NCBI RefSeq assembly: GCF_011762095.1
Contig: NZ_JAASQO010000022.1
Span: forward strand, 1-43,163
From: Parvibaculum indicum
Lineage (GTDB): Bacteria > Pseudomonadota > Alphaproteobacteria > Parvibaculales > Parvibaculaceae
Length of the DNA stretch: 43,163 bases
Direction: 5' to 3'
The notes under the pieces are model-generated. The model saw nothing but the letters and a program-made list of their open reading frames with translations. It was not told the DNA's origin and did not search any database. The position numbers were made by a program, and so were the translations under genes. This document shows, in pieces, positions 23,222-32,044 of the stretch (positions are counted from its first letter, which is position 1; the number at the start of each line of letters is the position of its first letter).

Positions 23222-25522
23222 TCACGTCATCGGCTCGTTCGTCCCGAATATCGGAAGGATAGGCCGAAGTTTGACGAGAAAATCCCAAGCCATGAGTAGA
23301 GCTCCAAGCGCGAACACGATATCGCCCGGCATGCGCATCCACTGCCAGAAGAGCGTTGTGTCGTAGAATTCCTGGCTTCGCGCATAGGCCAGACCGTGCT
23401 CATAGACGGCATCGAGTTGAGGCCAACCGATTGGGAAGAAGTTCAGGAATATCCACATCACCAGCCCGATATTGTAGAGCCAGAACGCCCAGCGCCCGAC
23501 GCTCTCACCAAATTCGTGTCTCTCGCCCGCAATGTAGCGCAGGCAGAAATAGATGAGCCCGATACCGAGCAGACCAAATGCGCCGAACAAGGCGGTGTGC
23601 GCGTGGTTGAGCGTCAGGAACGTCGCATGCTCGTAGTAGTTCACCAGCGGGGCATTGAGCGTGCCGCCACCGAAAACGCCTGCCCCGACGAAGTTCCAGA
23701 ATGCAGCACCGATGATATAGGTGTAGGCGAGCCCATATTTGAAATCGCCATGCGCCTGAATAAGACGACGCTGCTGGATTGCCTCGATGATGAGCAGCAC
23801 CAGTGGTAACACCTCGATGAAGGAGAACATCGAGCCAAGCGGGACCCACATACCCGGCTCGCCGGCCCAATAAAGGTGATGTCCTGTCCCCAGCACGCCG
23901 CCAAGGAAGATCAGGATCAACTCGAAATAAACCGCACGTTCAGCAAGCCGGCGAGAGACCAAACCGACGGCCATCAGGAGATAGGCGCTGATGGCGGAGG
24001 CAAAGAATTCGAAGGACTGCTCCACCCAGAGATGCACCACCCACCAGCGCCAGAAGTCACTAATGGTGAAGGACTTCTCGATTCCGGTTAGCGGGATCAT
24101 GCCGAAGACGTAGAGAAGGGCAATATTGACGGTCGAGGCCCAGAGCAGGTGCTCGAGCCGGATCCGCCCAGACCAGAACTGGCGCGTCGCCGCCCACAAC
24201 GTCTCGCGTGTCGGCCACAAGGCGCGAAATACGAGCACGCTCCATATCGCCAGTCCGCCAAAGAATCCGATCTGCCAGGCACGCCCAAGCTGAATGTAGG
24301 ACAGGCCCTGATTGCCAAACCAGAACCAGTGCTTGTCGATATACCCCATGATGCCGAGATAATTTCCAAGCAGCGCGCCCGCGACGATGAAAAGCGTCAC
24401 CCAGAAGAGAATATCGACCAGAACAGCCTGCCCTTTTGCTTCCCGCCCGCTGATAGCGGGAGCCAGGAACAGCGCAGCCGCGATCCAGGATACACCGATC
24501 CAGACGATAGGCGCCTGGATATGCACGTCGCGCAGGAAATTGAACGGCAGATACTTGTCGATGGGAATACCATAAAAGGCCGCCCGCTCCGTGTAGTAGT
24601 GCGCCATGATGGAGCCGACGAGGATCTGCAGCAGAAGAACCGCCGCGACGACGAGGAAATATTTCCAGACGCGACGCTGGCTCGGCGTCAGTGGCTTGAA
24701 TTCGCCAAGAACCGGATCCATCGGCGCGTTGTCCGGATCGTTCAGGAAGCGCTCGTAGATGAAGAGCACCACGCCAAAGGCGAAGAAGGTGAAACAGAAG
24801 CTGATCCAGGTCCAGCGGAAGGTACTTGTCGTTGGCGTATTACCTACCAACGGCTCGAACGGCCAGTTCTGGGTCCATGATGCATCCGTACCCGGCCGGC
24901 GCGCCACTGTGGTCAGCGAGGAATAGAGAAGGAAATCCGCCGTATATCCGGCGCTGGTCTCGTCAAGGCTATAGGCCTGCGTCCAGCCTCGCGCGAAATC
25001 GTGATGGAGGAGGGATTGGGTGATCTGCGCACGCCGCGTCGTGATCGCTTCGGCCAGAGCATCAGGCACCACAACTTTCTTTTGCGTGAGGTCGACGCCC
25101 TGCAGCACGGACTGCATTTCGGCCTTGACCACAGCGCGCTCAGCTGTCGGCAGCGTATCGAGTGCCTGGCCGTAGCGGGACCGCGCGATATTTGCTTCCG
25201 TCAGCTTTCCGAGCCTGACCAGATTGTCAGCCGTGTAGTCTTCGCCGAAATAGGAGCCCATACCATAAAGGCTGCCATAATCCATGAGGTCGGCTTTCTG
25301 GAAGCCTTCCTTGCCACGGACGATATCGTCGGCGGACATGAGGACCGTCCCGTCAGAACGCACAAAACTGTCGGGGAAGGGGGGCGCATCTCTATAGGTC
25401 AGCACCGTGACCCAGCCGAGTATGCCAAAGCAGATGACAGCAACCGCCAGCAACACCCATTTCAGGACATTGCTGACAGGATCTTCCGGCGCCTGATCGA
25501 CGCCCGCCGCTTCGATAGCCAT
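23222..25522 (-). CDS. norB: Quinol-dependent nitric oxide reductase (qNorB)
   Basis: A 766-residue, single-subunit enzyme reducing two NO to N2O with electrons from quinol. It has about 14 membrane helices. The N-terminal extension (residues about 25-230, periplasmic, including GKEGFQKADLMDYGSLYGMGSYFGEDYTADNL) is the hallmark of qNorB versus cNorB. Haem and FeB ligands are visible in HLWVEQSFEFFA, GTGHHLYWAGEP and LNHAHTALFGAFG. Start at ATG 25522 (GGAGGGG upstream) is preferred over 25588 because it has the ribosome binding site. No other denitrification genes are present, so detoxification of NO is more likely than respiration. The divergent upstream region carries FNR-type boxes. Confidence 0.97.
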   Translation of the reverse strand: MAIEAAGVDQAPEDPVSNVLKWVLLAVAVICFGILGWVTVLTYRDAPPFPDSFVRSDGTVLMSADDIVRGKEGFQKADLMDYGSLYGMGSYFGEDYTADNLVRLGKLTEANIARSRYGQALDTLPTAERAVVKAEMQSVLQGVDLTQKKVVVPDALAEAITTRRAQITQSLLHHDFARGWTQAYSLDETSAGYTADFLLYSSLTTVARRPGTDASWTQNWPFEPLVGNTPTTSTFRWTWISFCFTFFAFGVVLFIYERFLNDPDNAPMDPVLGEFKPLTPSQRRVWKYFLVVAAVLLLQILVGSIMAHYYTERAAFYGIPIDKYLPFNFLRDVHIQAPIVWIGVSWIAAALFLAPAISGREAKGQAVLVDILFWVTLFIVAGALLGNYLGIMGYIDKHWFWFGNQGLSYIQLGRAWQIGFFGGLAIWSVLVFRALWPTRETLWAATRQFWSGRIRLEHLLWASTVNIALLYVFGMIPLTGIEKSFTISDFWRWWVVHLWVEQSFEFFASAISAYLLMAVGLVSRRLAERAVYFELILIFLGGVLGTGHHLYWAGEPGMWVPLGSMFSFIEVLPLVLLIIEAIQQRRLIQAHGDFKYGLAYTYIIGAAFWNFVGAGVFGGGTLNAPLVNYYEHATFLTLNHAHTALFGAFGLLGIGLIYFCLRYIAGERHEFGESVGRWAFWLYNIGLVMWIFLNFFPIGWPQLDAVYEHGLAYARSQEFYDTTLFWQWMRMPGDIVFALGALLMAWDFLVKLRPILPIFGTNEPMT

Positions 25523-25614
25523 TATTCCCCTCCAGAAAAGTTCGGCGCGAGGGGGGAGCCCTCGCCGCCCGGTCGCGAAGAGACTCAACTAGAAGGCAAA
25601 TTTCACCATTTGAT

Positions 25615-25650
25615 TTGATATAAATCAAATTTTCGTGTGATTTATATCAC
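25615..25650. promoter_or_regulatory. Tandem FNR/Dnr-type operators between norB and its regulator
   Basis: Two palindromes lie 22 bp apart (centre to centre): TTGATATAAATCAA (25615-25628), a perfect TTGAT-N4-ATCAA match to the FNR/Dnr/NnrR consensus, and GTGATTTATATCAC (25637-25650), a near-FNR/CRP-type match. The spacing is two helical turns. They lie about 100 bp before norB and about 54 bp before the regulator gene, so they could control both divergent promoters. Confidence 0.88.
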
Positions 25651-25697
25651 GCGCATTCTGACCGCTGCGGCAGCGTGCGAAAAGAGAAAGGTACGAA

Positions 25698-26411
25698 TTG
25701 AGCGTTTCTGTTTCCGTTGAAGACATCGACCAGCTCCCCCTCTTTGCGCAGATGACGTCGCCGGCGCGGGAGGAGCTGCTGCGCCATGCGGTCGTCCACA
25801 GCGCACCGGCGGGAACCGTTCTTTTCGAACAAGGGACGATGCCCACATTTCAGCATGTTCTTCTTGAGGGGGCGGCCCATCTGTTTGGCAGATCAAGCGA
25901 GGGAAAGGAGGTGCTGATCGAAGTGGTCGAACCGCCGGACCTCATCATTCCCGCCGCCGTGGTAACGAACTCGCCCTATCTCATGCAGGCACGCGTTCAG
26001 GAAGCGTCGCGCTTCCTGTTGATCCAGGCAGACGCCTTTCGACGCACCCTGCAACAGGATCCCGCTCTGTCGCATGCGCTTGTTGCCAGTCTCGCCGGTC
26101 AGTTCCGGCGCATGGTCCGTCAGATCAAGAACCTGAAACTGAGATCGGCTTCGCAGCGCGCGGGCTGCTACATCCTTGCGCTCCGGCGGAAACAGGGCGG
26201 CGGAAACCGCATCACCCTTCCTTACGAAAAGACTCTGATCGCCTCCGAACTGGGGCTCACGCGTGAAAGCTTTTCCCGGGCCCTTGCGTCCCTTCAACAT
26301 GACGGTATCGAGGTCCAGGCAAACACCATCCTCATCCACGATGACGAACGTCTTGCGGCCGCCTGCGGACCCGACCCTTTGATCGACCCGGACGAAGAGC
26401 TCCACCTGTAA
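25698..26411 (+). CDS. Crp/Fnr-family regulator, Dnr/NnrR-like
   Basis: A 237-residue regulator with an N-terminal cyclic-nucleotide-like effector domain, a dimerisation helix (about residues 125-150) and a C-terminal HTH. LTRESFSRAL carries Glu-x-x-Ser-Arg, the residues used by FNR-type proteins to read TTGAT. The protein has no cluster of cysteines at its N-terminus for a [4Fe-4S] centre, so it fits the Dnr/NnrR group, which senses NO, usually through haem. TTG at 25698 has GAAAGG upstream. It probably activates norB through the tandem boxes between them, and may autoregulate. Confidence 0.9.
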   Translation: MSVSVSVEDIDQLPLFAQMTSPAREELLRHAVVHSAPAGTVLFEQGTMPTFQHVLLEGAAHLFGRSSEGKEVLIEVVEPPDLIIPAAVVTNSPYLMQARVQEASRFLLIQADAFRRTLQQDPALSHALVASLAGQFRRMVRQIKNLKLRSASQRAGCYILALRRKQGGGNRITLPYEKTLIASELGLTRESFSRALASLQHDGIEVQANTILIHDDERLAAACGPDPLIDPDEELHL

Positions 26412-26479
26412 AGCAAACCACTCTACCTGCAAGACAGTCGCAGGCATTTCCCTCGCATGTATCGAAGCGGACAAGCAAA

Positions 26480-26806
26480 ATGACAACAGTGACATTCATC
26501 TTTCCCGACGGAACGGAAAAGTCACTCCAGGTTCGCCCGGGCACGAATGTGATGGATGCTGCGGTTTCGAACGATATTGAAGGTATAGAAGCGAATTGCC
26601 GAGGGAACTGCGCCTGTTCAACGTGCCACGTATATGTTGATAACGAATGGCTTGAGCTGGTTGGCCCCGCATCGGGTATCGAAGAAGACATTCTCGATTT
26701 TGCGCCAAACGCGCGACCAGAAAGCAGATTAGGCTGTCAGATAAATCTGTCCCCCGCTCTGAATGGACTGAGACTGCATATTCCGGACTGGCAAAGATGG
26801 AACTGA
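26480..26806 (+). CDS. [2Fe-2S] ferredoxin, adrenodoxin type
   Basis: A 108-residue electron-transfer protein with the ligands Cys40, Cys46, Cys49 (CRGNCACSTC) and Cys86 (LGCQI), the C-x5-C-x2-C...C pattern of adrenodoxin-like ferredoxins. A complete short beta-grasp fold is expected, from the N-terminal TFIFPDGTEKSLQV strands. It lies 68 bp after the regulator in the same direction, so it may be co-transcribed and feed a nearby oxidoreductase or a cytochrome P450 or ISC step elsewhere. No partner reductase is in the window. Confidence 0.95.
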   Translation: MTTVTFIFPDGTEKSLQVRPGTNVMDAAVSNDIEGIEANCRGNCACSTCHVYVDNEWLELVGPASGIEEDILDFAPNARPESRLGCQINLSPALNGLRLHIPDWQRWN

Positions 26807-27110
26807 GAGAGCTACACGGCGGCCTGAGGTACGGGAACGCCTCCAAGATTGAGGAAATACCATTAAAGAAAAGATTCTTGTCTCTTCAGGGCTAGCCGAT
26901 AGCACCCATTATGGAATTGTCCGCTCACGTCGCACGGCCATTTTTTGCACAAGCCTTCTCGGGTGAGTTTCGAATATCCACAATTGCGCATCGGGACGAC
27001 ATTGTGCTCGCCTAGTTACGAGGCACATGGTTCGGACATTCTTTGTAGTAATCATATGGTCCGACTCTGTAGAAGTATCTAACGCCAACCTGTTTTCCGG
27101 GTTTCGGGAA
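26807..27110. other. Gap without recognised genes
   Basis: This 304-bp interval between the ferredoxin and the converging MFS transporter shows no coding pattern, strong hairpin or promoter that I can support. Confidence 0.4.
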
Positions 27111-28502
27111 CTACCTGGCCTGCGTTTCAGCATATGCAGGACATCGCCCCCGCTCTCTCATTTCACGTCCGGCAGACATGGCGTGCCGCACAGAAATTCC
27201 GCATTGCGTCATCAGAGGTTCACGGCTCCTGTCACGCATCCAGATGAGTCCCGTGACACCGCTCAACATCGCAGCGAGCAAGACAATGAGCGGTCCTAGT
27301 TGTGAACCAGTTTCCAGAATGAGCCAGCTAGCGAGAACCGGAGTGGTTCCCCCCACGATCCCGAGACCAGTATTGAACACTATGGAGTAGGCGGTCAGGC
27401 GATCGTCCTCCGGAAACTGTTCGGTGAACAGCGCGGGAGCCGCCCCGAGCGGTACCGCAAGGAAGAGTCCCATGGCGACTTGACCTACCAATGCGGCGAA
27501 TCCTCCGTCAGCGAGAATCCATGGCAACAGAAAAACGCCTGCTCCTCCGATTGCGAGGATCGCACCCGCGAGCAAATGCGTTCGCCTCACAAACCGATCT
27601 GAAATCCAGCCCGCCAGAGGAATAAACGGGATCAACAATGCCAACGTCAGGGTATTGATACGCATGGCACTATCGAGCGGGATTGTCGTGACCTGCGCTA
27701 CCCAGGTCGGCAGATAGACGAGCGCAAGGTAGAACAATGCGCCATAGGACGAGGCGAACAGAACTCCCTGCACGGTTTCGCGACGATTGCAGCTAAACGC
27801 CTCCACGATAGGTGAGTTTCGGCAGCGGGCACTCTGGTATCGTTTGAAATGAGGCGACTCCGGCAAACCACGTCTTAGAACGATGGCTATCGCACCAAGC
27901 ACTCCGCCAAAGATAAAGGGTATACGCCACCCCCATGAATGCATGGCGTCGGCGGTCAGCAAACTCGTCACAGCAGTGGCTGCGCCCGATCCCAACAGCA
28001 TGCCGCACAGACTTCCAATGTTCGCCCAGCTTCCGGCAACACCCCGTCGGCCGGCGGGGGCGGTTTCCACTAGATAGGTCACGGATGTCGAGAACTCGCC
28101 GCCCACAGACAGCCCCTGCACCATGCGCACTAAAACGAGGAGAAGCGGAGCATACACTCCAGCCTGCGCGTAGACAGGCAAGAGACCCAGACACAATGTT
28201 GGAAAAGCCATCATTGCCACAGACAAAACCAATGTCCGACTCCGGCCAAATGTGTCGCCCATCCACCCAAATACAACAGAGCCCAAAGGCCTCATGATAA
28301 AGCCGACGGCAAACACACCGTAGGTCGCTATCAACGAGACCAGATGGTTGCTGTCAGGGAAAAACAACCCCGAGAGCACTGACGCCATAAAACCGTAGAG
28401 TGCAAAATCGTACCATTCGAGGATATTGCCGATGACACCTGCGAGCACCGCCGTGAGTCGATGCTCTTCATCGAGATCGAACAGTGCATTTCCATCCGCC
28501 AT
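27111..28502 (-). CDS. MFS transporter, metabolite:H+ symporter (MHS) type
   Basis: A 463-residue inner-membrane carrier with twelve predicted helices. The N-terminal GNILEWYDFALYGFMA motif is typical of the MHS branch (proline/betaine, citrate, alpha-ketoglutarate and related organic acids). The MFS loop motifs GWMGDTFGRSRTLV (helices 2-3) and GWISDRFVRRTHLL (helices 8-9) are present. GGGAG precedes the ATG at 28502. The substrate cannot be told. It follows the phospholipase-like gene region on the same strand, but whether they form an operon is unclear. Confidence 0.93.
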   Translation of the reverse strand: MADGNALFDLDEEHRLTAVLAGVIGNILEWYDFALYGFMASVLSGLFFPDSNHLVSLIATYGVFAVGFIMRPLGSVVFGWMGDTFGRSRTLVLSVAMMAFPTLCLGLLPVYAQAGVYAPLLLVLVRMVQGLSVGGEFSTSVTYLVETAPAGRRGVAGSWANIGSLCGMLLGSGAATAVTSLLTADAMHSWGWRIPFIFGGVLGAIAIVLRRGLPESPHFKRYQSARCRNSPIVEAFSCNRRETVQGVLFASSYGALFYLALVYLPTWVAQVTTIPLDSAMRINTLTLALLIPFIPLAGWISDRFVRRTHLLAGAILAIGGAGVFLLPWILADGGFAALVGQVAMGLFLAVPLGAAPALFTEQFPEDDRLTAYSIVFNTGLGIVGGTTPVLASWLILETGSQLGPLIVLLAAMLSGVTGLIWMRDRSREPLMTQCGISVRHAMSAGREMRERGRCPAYAETQAR

Positions 28503-28527
28503 ATTCACTCCCTGCCATATCGCTCGC

Positions 28528-29598
28528 CTACAACCATTTTCGTGCGGCCCAGCCAATTAACCCCTGAGCAAAGCGAAGCAGAGATATTTTCCCTCGCGGT
28601 TTCTGTACCACGCGCATCGCATGTTCAAGATCATCGAGGAATACGTCAGCCAGCTCGTGGTTCAGTCGGGATGACCGCGTCACGAGGTTGAGTTCATCAT
28701 TGATGAACAGGCTTCTGTAATCGAGATTCGAGGTTCCGACACTTGCCCAGTCATCATCTATGACAATCGTCTTGGCGTGGAGCACACGTCCGCCGAACTC
28801 AAAAACCTTCACGCCGGCGCCCAGGAGAGATTCGTAGGAAAGCCGGGCAGCCCATTGAACAACAGAAACATCGCTCTTACCGGGAACCAGCAACCTCACA
28901 TCCACACCTCGTAGCGCTGCGTTGCGAAGCCCCCGCTGCGTAGCCGCGTCCGGCACAAAATAGGGCGTCGTGATCCAGATTCTTTTTGTGGCCTCGCCAA
29001 GATGCTGCCGGAGAACACAGTGCCATCTGTATCGGCATCCGACACCGTAGTTTGGCAACAGCAGCGATCCGTCCACCCACTCCTCTTTGCCGCATTCTCT
29101 CCTTTCCTCGAAATCGTGGAAAAGCTGTTCCGCACGGGATGCCAGACGCCCGGTGAAACGCAAATGAGTATCTCGCCACCGTGTTCGGCCGATGCTCGTC
29201 CTAGAGCTTTCCTCTCCAACATTGAAGCCGCCGAGATAGGCAACCTCTCCATCGACTACGAGAAGCTTGCGGTGATCTCGTCGTCCGTAGCGGAACGGAT
29301 GACGCCAACTCCAGCGTCCGTACCATTTCAACTGCACACCAGCTCTCCGGAGGGCGTCATGCGCGCTCCCCGGAAATGTGCCCCAGGATCCGAATGCATC
29401 CAATCTTGCTCGAACATCGACGCCCCGGCCGGCGGCTCCCGCGAATGCGTCCAGAAACCTTTGCCCAACACGGTCAGACCTGAAGATATAGACCTCGAAT
29501 AATATCGACTTCGATGCGCTGGATATGTCACGCAGCATGCTTTCGAAGAGCTCATCGCCCTCTGTAAAAAGGCTGAATCTCGTCTGATCTCCGTTCAT
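28528..29598 (-). CDS. Phospholipase D-superfamily protein, cardiolipin synthase-like
   Basis: A 356-residue protein with two HKD motifs: H109-R-K111...D116 in HRKLLVVD and HAKTIVIDD (around residue 290), each followed by a conserved Gly-rich or SNLDYRS segment. Cardiolipin synthases condense two phosphatidylglycerols at the inner membrane. This protein lacks the usual two N-terminal transmembrane helices, so it resembles ClsB/ClsC-type or phosphatidyltransferase relatives rather than ClsA. ATG at 29598 is chosen; a longer in-frame extension would run antiparallel through the cytochrome gene and is not credible. Its link to the stress genes may be membrane repair, which is inferred. Confidence 0.88.
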   Translation of the reverse strand: MNGDQTRFSLFTEGDELFESMLRDISSASKSILFEVYIFRSDRVGQRFLDAFAGAAGRGVDVRARLDAFGSWGTFPGSAHDALRRAGVQLKWYGRWSWRHPFRYGRRDHRKLLVVDGEVAYLGGFNVGEESSRTSIGRTRWRDTHLRFTGRLASRAEQLFHDFEERRECGKEEWVDGSLLLPNYGVGCRYRWHCVLRQHLGEATKRIWITTPYFVPDAATQRGLRNAALRGVDVRLLVPGKSDVSVVQWAARLSYESLLGAGVKVFEFGGRVLHAKTIVIDDDWASVGTSNLDYRSLFINDELNLVTRSSRLNHELADVFLDDLEHAMRVVQKPRGKISLLRFAQGLIGWAARKWL

Positions 29599-29623
29599 GG
29601 CCCTGTTGCGTTGATTGTACGGC

Positions 29624-30052
29624 CTACATTCTGTGGGGCTGGTAGACGATTCCGTTAGCTTTCTGGAGGGCGCGGACATACTCGACGATTCGCGCGACCT
29701 CACGATGCGACACCTGCGGCTGTGCGGGCATGTTTCCGTAGGGCCAGTGGTGCTGGCGGACGCCGTACTCGGCTGCCCTGAAAAATGCCTCATCGGCATG
29801 ATGCCCGGGATTGTAGATCTGATGTACGAGCGGCGGCCCTTTACCGGTGCCGCTGGCATTACCGCCATGACACTCGGCGCAATTTCTGTCGAACGCTGCC
29901 TTGCCAAGAGCTGCATCGCCGGAAAGAGGCGGAACAACGACATCGCTCTTCGCAGAGTGCCCGCTTTCTTCTCCAAACATCCGCCATGCACCAATAACGA
30001 CACCGCCTGCAATTACTGCAAGCACAGCATATGTAGGAAAATTTTTCACCAT
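29624..30052 (-). CDS. Membrane-anchored c-type cytochrome
   Basis: A 142-residue protein with an N-terminal anchor helix (NFPTYAVLAVIAGGVVIGAW). One class I haem-c domain is present: CAECH at residues 58-62 binds haem and a downstream Met in YGNMPAQPQV is the probable axial ligand. GGGAGC precedes the ATG. It transfers electrons at the periplasmic face, for example from quinol oxidation to a terminal oxidase or to a copper oxidase, but no partner is encoded beside it. The next gene (phospholipase D-like) starts 25 bp later on the same strand. Confidence 0.93.
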   Translation of the reverse strand: MVKNFPTYAVLAVIAGGVVIGAWRMFGEESGHSAKSDVVVPPLSGDAALGKAAFDRNCAECHGGNASGTGKGPPLVHQIYNPGHHADEAFFRAAEYGVRQHHWPYGNMPAQPQVSHREVARIVEYVRALQKANGIVYQPHRM

Positions 30053-30124
30053 CGCTTGCTCCCTGTTGCCGTCAGCGAAAACGATACGCTGGAGCTGATG
30101 AATCCTTCATTGCATCAGTCATCA

Positions 30125-31045
30125 CTACGCGCACTGGCACGGATGAACCGCCTGGTTCTCCATCCCCATTGACGTCTCGCGCGTCAGCCAGAATCCTGCG
30201 CCGAGCAGCATGGCGCCACCCAGCACCATCCCCGACGAGGGAATGTCACCAAAGACCAGATAACCAAGGAACGACGCCACGAGCGGCGACACGATGATGT
30301 CGATCAGGGCGTATATGTTTGCATCGAGAGTCTTCAGAACCATCGATATGCCGAGATAGGCGAACCCGGTGGAAACGACCCCCAGCCCAAAAACCCAAAG
30401 CAGAACCGGAACCGTCATGCCAAGGGGCTCATAGTATATGCCGTGCAGGATATCGCCGCCCCCGAACAGCAATGTCGAAGGGGAAAGCACGATCGCCGCA
30501 ATCAGCATCGACCATGCGATATCGTTTCCGGCTTCCGACTTACCTTCATACCTCAGATAGGTGACCATGGCGGCGTACACTGCGCCATCTCCCAGCGCGA
30601 CGAGATTGCCCGCCATCTCCCCGCCTTTCAGCGGGTTGGCAATGGCAACGCCAGCCAAGGCAACTAAAAAGATGAGGACATGACCGGGCCGCGCCTTCTC
30701 GCCCAGAAAGACTGCCGAGAAGATGAATGTGAAAAAGGGAGCAATACTCCAGAAGATGACGGCATTGGCAATCGGCACAAGCGTCATCGCGTAGTTGAAC
30801 ACGCTGATCTGCGCGGCGATCAGAACCCCGATCATTAATGTGTCCGTCAGATTGCCCCGGGGAAACCGCAACGGCTTGCCAGTTACGCGCGGCATGAAGC
30901 CGAACAGCAGTAAGGCCGCCAGAGAAAGCGCGTAGAAGTTAAGCGTCTGTATGGGTATGAGACCGCCGGTCAGCTTGACGAAAACCCCGATGGTCGCCTC
31001 GGAAATGGTGACAAGCGCGAGCAGAGAAACCGTTTGCGCCGTCAT
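30125..31045 (-). CDS. DMT-family transporter (EamA)
   Basis: A 306-residue inner-membrane protein with ten predicted helices in two EamA repeats, one per half (NFYALSLAALLLFGF-like and ISMVLKTLDANIYALIDIIVSPLVASFLGYLVFGD). It probably exports a small metabolite; the substrate is unknown. ATG at 31045 overlaps the stop of the CDF gene by ATGA, indicating one transcript. A final NQAVHPCQCA tail contains two cysteines. Confidence 0.92.
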   Translation of the reverse strand: MTAQTVSLLALVTISEATIGVFVKLTGGLIPIQTLNFYALSLAALLLFGFMPRVTGKPLRFPRGNLTDTLMIGVLIAAQISVFNYAMTLVPIANAVIFWSIAPFFTFIFSAVFLGEKARPGHVLIFLVALAGVAIANPLKGGEMAGNLVALGDGAVYAAMVTYLRYEGKSEAGNDIAWSMLIAAIVLSPSTLLFGGGDILHGIYYEPLGMTVPVLLWVFGLGVVSTGFAYLGISMVLKTLDANIYALIDIIVSPLVASFLGYLVFGDIPSSGMVLGGAMLLGAGFWLTRETSMGMENQAVHPCQCA

Positions 31046-31971
31046 GCCGTGCCGGAACTCGTCGAGATGACGTCGATTGCCTCTGCGCCCGCCTCATCAA
31101 GACAGATATCCTCGATTTGCAGCGTCGCAAAAAAGAAGCCGTATTCCTGCTTAAGCAGGTGGTGAGCCTTGCGCAAAATGTCTCCACCCGACGCGTCCTT
31201 GTCGACCCGCATATGCGCGGAGAACACATATTTTCCGCTGGTCAGAGCCCAGGCATGGACGTGGTGCACATCCTTCACGCCATCAAGCTTCTGAAGCGCC
31301 GTGGCGATCTCACGCAGGTTCACGTCCGAAGGCGTTCCTTCCATGAGCAGACGCGTGGCGTCCTTGAGGATCGTCCAACTCGCCCAAAGCAACACGAAGC
31401 CGAACGCCATGCCGAGGATCGGATCGATAAGCAGAAAGCCGGTAAAACGAATGACCAGCGCCGCGACAATAATGATCAGACTTCCCACGAAGGTCTGTAT
31501 GATGTGCCACAGCGCACCCTTGACATTGAGGTCGTTCCGGCTCTGACGCCACATCAGACCGAGAGAAATGATTTCAGTAAAAAGGCCGCCTGCTGCCGCC
31601 CAGAGCATCGGGCCGGTCGGCAGCTCGATGGGCGCTGTCAGCCGCATGCCGCCCATGACAATGACGACAAGCGCCATGCCCAGCAGGAAACCGCCATTTA
31701 CGAATGCGCCGACAAGCTCGGCCCGATACCAGCCGTAACTCTGTTCTTCACTGGCGGGACGGCGCGCCACTCTCGCCGCGACGATTGCCACCACGACCCC
31801 GCCGACCGCCGAGAATGTGTGGAAGGCATCGGATATAACAGAGATGGAGCCCGTCCAGAATCCGATTCCCATCTCGATAAAGAAATAAACCCCCGTCAAC
31901 CAGGCGGAAATCGCAAGTCCCCGGCCGCTTGAAGGCATATGGCCGGCATGCCCACCAGACATGTGAGTCAT
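31042..31971 (-). CDS. Cation diffusion facilitator-family protein with altered metal site
   Basis: A 309-residue six-helix transporter-like protein with a Met/His-rich N-terminus (MTHMSGGHAGHM) and a cytosolic C-terminal domain containing DVHHVHAWALTSGKYVFSAH, typical of CDF Zn/Co/Cd exporters. In canonical members, helix 2 has H/D-x3-D and helix 5 H/D-x3-D. Here helix 2 has H51 and A55 (DAFHTFSA) and helix 5 has H156 and T160 (HIIQT), so both second aspartates of the transport site are absent. It may be a subgroup with different ion use. AAAGGA lies upstream of the ATG, and it is coupled to the DMT gene. Confidence 0.9.
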   Translation of the reverse strand: MTHMSGGHAGHMPSSGRGLAISAWLTGVYFFIEMGIGFWTGSISVISDAFHTFSAVGGVVVAIVAARVARRPASEEQSYGWYRAELVGAFVNGGFLLGMALVVIVMGGMRLTAPIELPTGPMLWAAAGGLFTEIISLGLMWRQSRNDLNVKGALWHIIQTFVGSLIIIVAALVIRFTGFLLIDPILGMAFGFVLLWASWTILKDATRLLMEGTPSDVNLREIATALQKLDGVKDVHHVHAWALTSGKYVFSAHMRVDKDASGGDILRKAHHLLKQEYGFFFATLQIEDICLDEAGAEAIDVISTSSGTA

Positions 31972-32044
31972 TCATTTTCCTTTCGGCATCAAGCGGGAGC
32001 CTGTCTCTCATCAACCCGTCTCTACCCGAGAGACGCGGTGACCA

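Noticed and set aside
22958-23299. Two small open frames (minus 22958-23194, plus 23096-23299)
   Set aside because: Neither has a family pattern or a clear ribosome site and they overlap each other and norB.
29599-30012. Longer N-terminus for the phospholipase D-like protein
   Set aside because: It would run through the cytochrome c gene in another frame, and the HKD protein starts well at 29598.
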